A stretch of DNA of 5,368 nt from Gammaproteobacteria bacterium (lineage in GTDB: Bacteria; Pseudomonadota; Gammaproteobacteria; UBA9214), in contig DAOVVG010000180.1 of NCBI GenBank assembly GCA_030632175.1, forward strand, positions 1-5,368, written 5' to 3'. The notes below the pieces were generated by a model. That model did no database searches and was not told where the DNA came from. It saw only the letters and a program-made list of their open reading frames with translations. This document shows positions 1-5,368 of this stretch, piece by piece; positions within the stretch are counted from its first letter, which is position 1, and the number at the start of each line of letters is the position of its first letter. The translations under genes were made by a program, and so were the position numbers.

Positions 1-966
1 GATCGCAGCATTGATTCCTCTGTTCTGGATGGCGTCCGTAAACATATTTCCTCCCGGGTTGTCGGGCAACGTGACCTTGTCGACAGCATGCTCATTTGCC
101 TGATGAGTGAGGGACATGTGCTGGTGGAAGGTATGCCGGGTCTGGCAAAGACAACAGCGGTAAAGGCGCTCGCGGAAGCCATTGAGGGTGATTATCACCG
201 CGTCCAGTTTACCCCGGACCTGCTGCCATCCGATCTCATCGGTACGGATATCTATCGCCATGAAAAAGGCGAATTCGAGTTTCGTGCCGGACCGTTGTTC
301 CACAATATTCTGCTGGCGGATGAAATCAACCGTGCTCCGGCCAAGGTGCAGTCAGCCCTGCTTGAGGCCATGGGCGAATGCCAGGTCACGGTCGGGCTGA
401 AAACCTATCCCATGCCGAAACTGTTCATGGTGCTTGCAACCCAGAACCCGATTGAACAGGAAGGCACTTATAACCTGCCGGAAGCGCAGCTGGACAGGTT
501 TCTGATGCATGTGCGTGTCGACTACCCTGACCATGAAGATGAGCTGGCGATTCTGGAGCTTGACAGCAACCGGCTGCTGGCAGCGCCGGAAACATCCACC
601 GGGGCATTCTCCCAGGCAGAGCTTTTCAAGGTGCGGGAAGACGCTGCGCGTCTCTACCTGGATCCAAAACTGAATAAATATATTGTCGACCTGGTGCAGG
701 CCAGTCGCAAACCGGAGGCCTATGACGAAGGTCTGAAACGCTGGTGCCGCTTTGGTGCTTCGCCACGTGCGACGATCGCACTGGCACGTTGTGCGCGTGC
801 ACGTGCATGGCTGGACGGTGAAGAGTTCGTTGCACCTCACCATATCCATGCGGTAGCGCCGGATGTGCTGCGGCACCGCATTCTGCTGACCTTCGAGGGC
901 GAGGCGGAAGGCGTGACAACTGATGAATATATCAGGCGACTGATGGAGGTAGTGGCAATTCCGTGA
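1..966 (+). CDS. moxR: MoxR-family AAA+ ATPase, N-terminus cut by the window edge
   Basis: This is an AAA+ ATPase of the MoxR family, a probable cytoplasmic chaperone that uses ATP hydrolysis to remodel VWA-domain partners. The frame is open from base 1. The 29 codons before the first ATG (88) encode family-like sequence ending in VVGQRDLVDS, so 88 is internal and the true start lies left of the window. The visible part is 321 residues, close to full MoxR length (about 320-335), so only a few residues are missing. Numbered from base 1, I see Walker A GMPGLAKT at 44-51, Walker B LLADE at 104-108 followed by INRAPAKVQSALLEAM, the sensor 1 segment ATQNPIEQEGTYNLPEAQLD with Asn149, a probable arginine finger in LDRF (Arg166), and sensor 2 GASPRA with Arg256. 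All ATPase motifs look intact. It is the first visible gene of the cluster, followed by the DUF58 gene, the classical MoxR partner. The symbol is a family name; the cellular target is unknown. Confidence 0.96.
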   Translation, partial: DRSIDSSVLDGVRKHISSRVVGQRDLVDSMLICLMSEGHVLVEGMPGLAKTTAVKALAEAIEGDYHRVQFTPDLLPSDLIGTDIYRHEKGEFEFRAGPLFHNILLADEINRAPAKVQSALLEAMGECQVTVGLKTYPMPKLFMVLATQNPIEQEGTYNLPEAQLDRFLMHVRVDYPDHEDELAILELDSNRLLAAPETSTGAFSQAELFKVREDAARLYLDPKLNKYIVDLVQASRKPEAYDEGLKRWCRFGASPRATIALARCARARAWLDGEEFVAPHHIHAVAPDVLRHRILLTFEGEAEGVTTDEYIRRLMEVVAIP

Positions 967-977
967 TTGCCGGCAAT
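954..977 (+). repeat. Overlapping inverted repeats at the moxR stop codon
   Basis: Three copies of one 6-base word in alternating orientation lie here: GGCAAT (954-959), ATTGCC (966-971) and GGCAAT (972-977). The last two abut to form a perfect 12-base palindrome, ATTGCCGGCAAT. The first two can pair as a 6-bp hairpin with a 6-base loop that contains most of the moxR stop codon. The central word can pair with either neighbour, so the two foldings exclude each other. No T-run follows, so it does not look like an intrinsic terminator. It could be a weak operator, an RNA processing or stabilising hairpin, or chance. The palindrome is seen directly; any function is speculative. Confidence 0.35.
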
Positions 978-1021
978 AGTGTTTGCCTGTTGTCTGCCAC
1001 GCCACCAGTCGCAGCCACGCA

Positions 1022-1933
1022 ATGAGTCTTCATCCGCAACTTGATGATTTGCTGGAGCTGCGCCATCAGGCGCGTACCCTGGGTGTTGCGGCACATCACC
1101 TGGTCAATTCCACCTTTACCGGCTTGTATGCCTCGGCATTCCGGGGTACCGGGCTGGACTTTGAAGAAGTGCGCGAATACCAGGAAGGCGATGACATCCG
1201 TAACATGGACTGGCTGGTTACCGCGCGCACCGATACCCCGCATCTGAAGGTCTTCCGCGAAGAACGTCAACGCAGTGTAATTTTGTGCGTTGATACGGGG
1301 CCGCACATGAGCTTTGGCACCCGCGGCACGTTTAAATCAATCCAGGCCGCGCGTGCTGCAGCCCTGTTGGGCTGGGCTGCCAGCAAGCAGCACGACCGTG
1401 TCGGTGGTGTGTTGTTCGGAAATCTTTCGACCGGTCTGCGTTATTTTCGTGCCACGCCGGGGCGCCGCGGCCTGTGGCAAATTTTGCGGGCATTGACCGA
1501 ACCTGTTGAGTTGGGAGACACCGACGAATCCCGGCTGATAGCTGCACTGCAGCATCTGGAGAGTGGTACTGGCACCGGCTCACTGATCTTTGTTATCGCA
1601 CCTATCAACCAGGTCACCATCGGCCTGGAACGTATCCTTGGAAGTTTGAAGCAGCGAAATGATGTCGTGCTGCTACCGATCGATGACCCGGCAGACCGGA
1701 ATCTGCCTGCCATCGGATCCGTCATTTTCTCCAATGCTGCCGGCGAGCTGCTGGAAGTCGATACTGACGACGAGGCGGGCAGGGAGGCTTTCCGCGTCGA
1801 CTGGGAACAGCGCCGCGAGGAACTGCAACAGTTGTCCTATCGGCTGGAGCTGGGTTTGATACCGGTCAGCACCGATGAGGATGTGCACAAGTCGCTTGCC
1901 AGCGGCCTGCGCCGATACGCGGGCAGGCGATAG
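1022..1933 (+). CDS. DUF58 family protein (degenerate VWA-like fold), MoxR partner
   Basis: This is a DUF58 protein of 303 residues, the usual length, and the standard neighbour of MoxR. DUF58 proteins have a VWA-like fold and are thought to work with the MoxR ATPase. The diagnostic block is clear: FRGTGLDFEEVREYQEGDD (residues 40-58), then RNMDWLVTART (60-70) and LKVFREERQ (75-83). No membrane span is evident, so it is probably cytoplasmic. I chose ATG 1022 because the family-like sequence (LDDLLELRHQARTLGV) begins right after it. A TTG at 983 is in frame and would add 13 unconvincing residues, with an in-frame stop at 977-979 bounding the frame. Neither start has a good ribosome binding site. 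The metal-site region is odd: residues 91-96 read DTGPHM where relatives usually keep a serine, and 192-194 read IAP where I recall a conserved ISD. The frame is intact, so this looks like divergence rather than decay. It follows moxR by 55 bases and ends 8 bases before the next start. Confidence 0.93.
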   Translation: MSLHPQLDDLLELRHQARTLGVAAHHLVNSTFTGLYASAFRGTGLDFEEVREYQEGDDIRNMDWLVTARTDTPHLKVFREERQRSVILCVDTGPHMSFGTRGTFKSIQAARAAALLGWAASKQHDRVGGVLFGNLSTGLRYFRATPGRRGLWQILRALTEPVELGDTDESRLIAALQHLESGTGTGSLIFVIAPINQVTIGLERILGSLKQRNDVVLLPIDDPADRNLPAIGSVIFSNAAGELLEVDTDDEAGREAFRVDWEQRREELQQLSYRLELGLIPVSTDEDVHKSLASGLRRYAGRR

Positions 1934-1941
1934 CCGATATC

Positions 1942-2472
1942 ATGGATAGCGGCTCAACGGTTTTACGCGATATTCATGGACTCGATGCGATTCCCTGGTG
2001 GCCGCTGGCGCCCGGCTGGTGGTCCGTCGTCGTTGTTGCTGGTCTGCTGTTGTTGTTCATTGGCATCAGATACTGGTTGACCTGCCACACGGGCTGGCTT
2101 GGCTGGCGAGGTGATGCGCGCCGTCAATTGCGCGCGCTGAAAAAAGCGCTGACGAGTGAAGCACCGCATGTAGTCGCCGGCAGACTGTCGGAACTGCTGC
2201 GTCGTGTTGCCATGGTGCACAGCGGGCGTCAGCAAACAGCCGGACTGACAGGTGACAGCTGGCTGCATTGGCTGGCGGCGCATGACAACAGCGGGTTTGA
2301 CTGGGAACGGCATGGACAGATGCTGACAACGGCACCGTACATGCCACCAACGATGTCTATCGAACGGGATGAGCTGGTGACCCTGTTAGACGCGGCCACT
2401 CGCTGGATCAATGTATCCCGGCAGAGCACACAAAAAAGCGGCTTACGCATTCCCGGGGTAACCCGTGTTTAG
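1942..2472 (+). CDS. DUF4381 single-span membrane protein
   Basis: This is a DUF4381 family protein of 176 residues, found in proteobacterial MoxR/VWA clusters between the DUF58 and first VWA genes. Its biochemical role is unknown. The family signature is at the N-terminus: LRDIH (8-12), then WWPLAPGWW (19-27), leading into one hydrophobic span at about 28-46. A soluble, basic, mostly helical part follows, with SELLRRVAMVHSG (83-95) and the conserved-looking AGLTGDSWLHWL (100-111). The protein is probably anchored in the inner membrane; the side occupied by the soluble domain cannot be told from sequence alone with confidence. ATG 1942 is the natural start because the signature begins at once after it, although no strong ribosome binding site is visible. 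The gene starts 8 bases after the DUF58 stop, and its last 8 bases overlap the start of the BatA-like gene, so translation is probably coupled. Confidence 0.9.
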   Translation: MDSGSTVLRDIHGLDAIPWWPLAPGWWSVVVVAGLLLLFIGIRYWLTCHTGWLGWRGDARRQLRALKKALTSEAPHVVAGRLSELLRRVAMVHSGRQQTAGLTGDSWLHWLAAHDNSGFDWERHGQMLTTAPYMPPTMSIERDELVTLLDAATRWINVSRQSTQKSGLRIPGVTRV

Positions 2473-3502
2473 TTTTTACTGGCCCTGGCTCGCCCTGTTA
2501 CTGCCGCTACCTTTACTCATCTGGAAATTCTGGCGCCAGCCGCATGGTGCCACGGATGCCTATATGCATGCGGACCGCTCCACGCTGCTGCACCCGGCCT
2601 TGGGAAGGCTGGCATCAACCTTTGTTACTTCCCGCTCACTCACCCATGCCGGCAGTCGTCTGCAGATATTCATGCTGGCGTTGTTATGGGCGGCGCTGGT
2701 TGTTTGCCTGATGCGTCCGCAACTGCTCGAACCCTATACGGAAGTCCGTACCGAAGGCTACGACCTGATGCTGGCCATCGATACCTCGCGCTCCATGGAT
2801 GCCCTGGACTTCACCGTCGAGGGCCGGCAGGTTACCCGGATGGCTGTGATCAAGGGTGTCCTTGGCCGCTTTATAAAGGCCCGCGAGGGTGACCGCATCG
2901 GTATCGTGGTGTTTGGCAGCCAGTCATTCGTGCTGTCTCCCATGACGCTTGATAATCAGGCCGTATACAACCTGGTTGAAAACATTGTCTCGCGCATGGC
3001 CGGTGATGGCACTGCTATTGGTGATGCCATCGGGCTGGGAGTAAAAAAACTGCGTGATCGTCCCGAGGGATCCAGGGTCCTGATTCTGGTAACGGACGGT
3101 GAAAATACCGAAGGCAGTCTGCCGCCGGTACTGGCTGCGCAACTGGCCGCCCACGAAGGTATCCGCATCTATACGATTGGCGTTGGCAGCAAGGGACTGG
3201 TGCCATACATGGAAGACGGCCAGCTGACCCGGGTCAAGATGGAAATCGATGAGGAGCTGTTAACCGAGGTTGCCAGCATAACCGGTGGCGAGTATTTCCG
3301 CGCAACCGATACCAGCGCACTTGAAAAGATCTACCAGCGTATCGACGCACAGGAAAAAACCCGGGCGGAAGCACGTACGGTGTTGATTCCAAGGCCGCTG
3401 TATCGCTGGCCGCTGGGACTGGCACTGCTGGTGCTGTTACTGCTGGGACTGTTTCCGGATGGCATTCCGCGCGCATGGTGGGCGGGGCGCGCGCATGGGT
3501 GA
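2465..3502 (+). CDS. batA: BatA-like VWA-domain inner membrane protein
   Basis: This is a 345-residue VWA membrane protein matching BatA in length and layout. Two hydrophobic segments at about 7-22 and 66-83 precede the VWA domain (about 98-292), and a third span (about 315-331) lies near the C-terminus. By family precedent the VWA domain faces the periplasm. The metal-ion-dependent adhesion site is complete: D106, S108 and S110 in AIDTSRSMD, T183 in GDGTAIGDA, and D211 in LVTDGENT. It should therefore bind a divalent metal and contact a protein partner. The start is GTG 2465, because MFSFYWPWLALLLPLPLL is the expected BatA N-terminus and no other start lies close. GGGG at 2455-2458 is a weak ribosome binding site. 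The gene overlaps the DUF4381 gene by 8 bases and the BatB-like gene by 8 bases. The symbol rests on architecture and gene order; function in this organism is inferred. Confidence 0.93.
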   Translation: MFSFYWPWLALLLPLPLLIWKFWRQPHGATDAYMHADRSTLLHPALGRLASTFVTSRSLTHAGSRLQIFMLALLWAALVVCLMRPQLLEPYTEVRTEGYDLMLAIDTSRSMDALDFTVEGRQVTRMAVIKGVLGRFIKAREGDRIGIVVFGSQSFVLSPMTLDNQAVYNLVENIVSRMAGDGTAIGDAIGLGVKKLRDRPEGSRVLILVTDGENTEGSLPPVLAAQLAAHEGIRIYTIGVGSKGLVPYMEDGQLTRVKMEIDEELLTEVASITGGEYFRATDTSALEKIYQRIDAQEKTRAEARTVLIPRPLYRWPLGLALLVLLLLGLFPDGIPRAWWAGRAHG

Positions 3503-4529
3503 GCTGCTGGCAAACTTTCACTTCACTGAGCCGGGTTGGTTGTGGGCGCTGTTGTTGTGTGTGCCGGTTGCTGCGTGGCTGCTGTTATTCCGACGCCTGA
3601 CTGGCGGCAATGATCGTATCCGGGACTATGCGGATAGCCACCTGTTGCCGCATTTGCTGGGGCGTTCGATGGCCTCTCCGCGTACCCAGTGGCAACGCTA
3701 TGTCCGCTGGGTTGGACTGTGGAGCTTGCTGGTGCTGGCGATGGCCGGACCGCGCTGGGGCTTCACCGACGTACAGTTGTTTCGTCCCGGTACCAACCTG
3801 TTTGTATTGATGGATATATCCCGGTCAATGCTGGTAGCTGATGTGCGTCCGACCCGGTTGGTCCGGGCGCGTCAGGAAATTGAAGACCTGCTGAATCAAA
3901 ACCGCGGCATCCGGGTAGGGTTGATCGGCTTTGCTTCCGTTGCACAGGTTGTTTCGCCGGTTACCGAGGACATGCAGGGTATTCAGCGCATGTTGTCCGC
4001 ACTCGATACCCGGGTGGTGAGCCTGCAGGGCAGTCGCCTGCTGTTTGCACTGCAACGTGCAGAAGAACTGATTGCGGGGCAGCCGGCGGAAAGTGTCAAT
4101 TCACTGTTGATTGTCACCGACGGTGATTTTGAAGAACAGGATCTCGAACGACCCCTGCAGGCATTGGCTGACGCGGGGGTACGGGTACATATTCTGGGGG
4201 TTGGTACCCCGGAGGGAGACGCAGTACCCGGCGAGGGACGCATGAATCCCTGGATCATGAACAACGCTGGCCAGCTGGTGGTTTCAGCGCTCAATGAGCC
4301 CTTGCTGCAAACGTTGGCAAAGGCCGGCAACGGACTCTATCAGCGTGCCGATTACCGCGAGCAGGATACCGACAGGATTCTTGCCGAAGTAAAGGCGCAG
4401 GCCTTGCCATCAGCGGGCCGTGATGAACACACGCGGGTCTGGGATGAACATTTTTACTGGCTTGTTGCGCTGGCGCTACTGTTGTTGATCCCGTTGTTTC
4501 GTCGCAGCCTGTCGGGATACAGGTCGTGA
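3495..4529 (+). CDS. batB: BatB-like VWA-domain inner membrane protein
   Basis: This is the second VWA membrane protein, 344 residues, with the same plan as its upstream neighbour: hydrophobic segments at about 15-32 and 72-85, a VWA domain (about 100-300) and a C-terminal span (about 321-336). Metal-site residues are D107, S109 and S111 in LMDISRSM and D209 in IVTDGD. The position usually held by Thr is Ser180, in LQGSRLLFAL; Ser can still ligate metal, so the site is probably functional but altered. The segment after the DxSxS motif, VADVRPTRLVRARQEI, is typical of BatB. I chose ATG 3495 over the in-frame ATG 3459, because 3459 would add 12 Gly/Arg-rich residues and overlap the upstream gene by 44 bases. 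Starting at 3495 gives an 8-base overlap, the same as the previous junction. The BatC-like TPR part, which many gammaproteobacteria fuse to this protein, is encoded here by a separate gene overlapping by 4 bases. Confidence 0.92.
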   Translation: MGELLANFHFTEPGWLWALLLCVPVAAWLLLFRRLTGGNDRIRDYADSHLLPHLLGRSMASPRTQWQRYVRWVGLWSLLVLAMAGPRWGFTDVQLFRPGTNLFVLMDISRSMLVADVRPTRLVRARQEIEDLLNQNRGIRVGLIGFASVAQVVSPVTEDMQGIQRMLSALDTRVVSLQGSRLLFALQRAEELIAGQPAESVNSLLIVTDGDFEEQDLERPLQALADAGVRVHILGVGTPEGDAVPGEGRMNPWIMNNAGQLVVSALNEPLLQTLAKAGNGLYQRADYREQDTDRILAEVKAQALPSAGRDEHTRVWDEHFYWLVALALLLLIPLFRRSLSGYRS

Positions 4530-5368
4530 AGCGTATAACCGTCGCTGACAATGTCGCTGTAGTTGGTCGCTGCAGCCCGGCTCGTACCGTGCTGTTGTTT
4601 TGCTGTCTGCTTGGCGCTGCCAATGCCAATGCAGCCTGGTTCAAAAACCCTGCACAGGAAGCGGCGCAGAAATTTGAACAGGGTGAATACGGTGATGCGG
4701 CCAATGAATTTTCCGATGACTACCGTCGTGGCGTCGCACTCTATCGCGCAGGTCGTTATACGGACGCCGGTGAGTCTTTTGCCCGGGTCGAGCGTGAAGA
4801 GGTCAAGGCTGATGCCTTGTACAACCTCGGCAACACCCGCTACAAGCGCAGTGATTTCTCAGGGGCGGTCGATGCCTACACCGCATCTCTGGAACTGCGA
4901 TCGGATGATGAGGATACGCTGCATAATCTGGCGCTGGCAAGGAAGATGCTGGAACAGACCCTGACGGAAGAGAGTCAGGAAGAGCAGGCGGAGGAGGAAG
5001 AAACGCAAGAAGAGAAGGAGTCCGAAGAGTCTTCCGGTGAAGAGGAACAGGAATCCGAAGAGTCTTCCGGGGAAGAGGAACAGGAATCCGAAGAGTCCTC
5101 CGGAGATCAGGAACAGGAGTCCGAGGAATCTTCCGGAGATCAGGAACAGGAATCCGAAGAGTCCTCCGGAGATCAGGAGCAGGAGTCCGAGGAATCTTCC
5201 GGAGATCAGGAGCAGGAGTCCGAAGGATCCTCCGGAGATCAGGAACAGGAGTCCGAGGAGTCTTCCGGGAATCAGGAACAGGAATCCGAAGCATCCTCCG
5301 GAGATCAGGAGCAGGAGTCCGAAGCATCTTCCGGAGATCAGGAACAGGAGTCCGAAGCATCCTCCGGA
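4526..5368 (+). CDS. batC: BatC-like exported TPR protein with acidic tandem-repeat tail, C-terminus cut by the window edge
   Basis: This is a probable periplasmic TPR protein at the BatC position. The frame runs 281 codons from GTG 4526 to the window end without a stop. GTG overlaps the upstream TGA as GTGA, a classic coupling arrangement, with a weak GGGA (4514-4517) upstream. A signal peptide is likely: Lys/Arg-containing start, hydrophobic core TVLLFCCLLGAA (21-32) and cleavage predicted after ANA (36). The mature start, WFKNPAQEAAQKFEQGEYGDAA, is followed by RRGVALYRAGRYTDAGESF and ALYNLGNTRYKRSDFSGAVDAY. These give about two TPR motifs (about 64-96 and 97-130) plus a capping helix to 144. 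From about 148 the protein becomes Glu/Gln/Ser-rich, and from 165 it is an exact-length 11-residue repeat with consensus ESEESSGDQEQ. Residues 165-281 contain no Lys, Arg or His, and 50 of 117 are Asp or Glu. Acidic or Gln-rich tails are common in BatC-type proteins, but regular tandem repeats are less expected. Total length is unknown; BatD would be the expected next gene. Confidence 0.88.
   Translation, partial: MKRITVADNVAVVGRCSPARTVLLFCCLLGAANANAAWFKNPAQEAAQKFEQGEYGDAANEFSDDYRRGVALYRAGRYTDAGESFARVEREEVKADALYNLGNTRYKRSDFSGAVDAYTASLELRSDDEDTLHNLALARKMLEQTLTEESQEEQAEEEETQEEKESEESSGEEEQESEESSGEEEQESEESSGDQEQESEESSGDQEQESEESSGDQEQESEESSGDQEQESEGSSGDQEQESEESSGNQEQESEASSGDQEQESEASSGDQEQESEASSG
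5018..5368 (+). repeat. 33-base in-frame tandem repeat in the BatC-like gene, with 66-base higher-order period
   Basis: Ten full 33-base units begin at 5018, 5051, 5084, 5117, 5150, 5183, 5216, 5249, 5282 and 5315, plus 21 bases of an eleventh at 5348. The array is cut by the window edge. Each unit encodes 11 residues: ESEESSGEEEQ in the first two, mainly ESEESSGDQEQ after that, with Gly or Ala replacing the fourth Glu in units 7 and 9-11, and Asn for Asp in unit 8. Most differences between units are at third codon positions. From unit 2 to unit 11 the fifth codon alternates strictly TCT, TCC, TCT, TCC, and in units 3-8 the third codon alternates GAA, GAG. Units 3-4 and 5-6 differ at only two bases in 66. 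This points to expansion by two-unit blocks. Because the unit is a multiple of three, copy-number change would alter protein length without breaking the frame. Confidence 0.97.

Noticed and set aside
88..90. ATG 88 as the start of moxR.
   Set aside because: The codons upstream of it are open and encode conserved MoxR sequence (VVGQRDLV), so the gene begins before the window.
966..977. Intrinsic terminator after moxR.
   Set aside because: The palindrome has no loop and no following T-run, and the genes downstream are the standard partners in the same orientation.
352..1005. Minus-strand open frame of 217 codons across moxR.
   Set aside because: It lies opposite the sensor and C-terminal regions of a clearly conserved ATPase, and its translation shows no recognisable domain.
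983..1021. TTG start at 983 for the DUF58 gene.
   Set aside because: The extra 13 residues do not resemble the family N-terminus, and no ribosome binding site supports it. ATG 1022 fits family length and start.
3459..3494. ATG 3459 as the start of the BatB-like gene.
   Set aside because: It would add a Gly/Arg-rich stretch and a 44-base overlap; ATG 3495 gives the typical N-terminus and an 8-base overlap.
4586..4636. Lipoprotein signal at the FCC segment of the BatC-like protein.
   Set aside because: The residues before either Cys (LLF, LFC) do not fit a lipobox, while ANA followed by Ala-Trp is a good ordinary signal peptidase site.
4803..5360. Minus-strand open frame of 185 codons encoding Pro/Arg/Leu repeats.
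   Set aside because: It is the antisense shadow of the 33-base array: a unit length divisible by three keeps a frame open if one unit has no stop. It runs against the TPR gene, which has a signal peptide and domain support.
5018..5368. CRISPR-like array.
   Set aside because: The units are contiguous with no unique spacers and are in frame with a protein, so this is a coding tandem repeat.

Overview
The window carries one continuous gene cluster, all on the + strand: a MoxR ATPase / von Willebrand factor A (VWA) locus of the Bat (Bacteroides aerotolerance) type. Both ends are cut. The first gene is already open at base 1, and the last gene is still open at base 5368, in the middle of a tandem repeat. 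The gene order (MoxR, DUF58, DUF4381, two VWA membrane proteins, TPR protein) and the moderately GC-rich, proteobacterial-looking codon use suggest a gammaproteobacterium. DUF4381 in this position is typical of Proteobacteria. I cannot name a genus from the sequence.

Layout: 1-966 is the MoxR-family AAA+ ATPase, missing its extreme N-terminus. 967-1021 is a 55-base gap with a small palindromic element at its left edge. 1022-1933 is a DUF58 protein. 1942-2472 is a single-span DUF4381 membrane protein. 2465-3502 is a BatA-like VWA protein, and 3495-4529 is a BatB-like VWA protein. 4526-5368 is a BatC-like secreted TPR protein with a highly acidic 11-residue tandem repeat, incomplete at the window edge. 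The last three junctions overlap by 8, 8 and 4 bases, so the genes are almost certainly one transcript with coupled translation. No promoter or terminator is visible, so transcription probably starts left of the window.

How they likely work together: MoxR-family AAA+ ATPases are thought to act as chaperones with VWA partners. By family precedent the ATPase and DUF58 protein are cytoplasmic. DUF4381, BatA and BatB sit in the inner membrane, and BatC is exported to the periplasm. BatD, the usual last member, would be expected just beyond the right edge. Bat loci have been linked to stress or oxygen tolerance and envelope integrity in some bacteria, but the molecular job is not settled.

The system is a known family, not a new one. 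The unusual parts are: the acidic 33-base tandem repeat in the BatC-like gene, which shows a 66-base higher-order period; a DUF58 protein that seems to have lost its metal-site residues; a Thr-to-Ser change in the BatB metal site; and BatB and BatC as separate overlapping genes rather than one fused protein.
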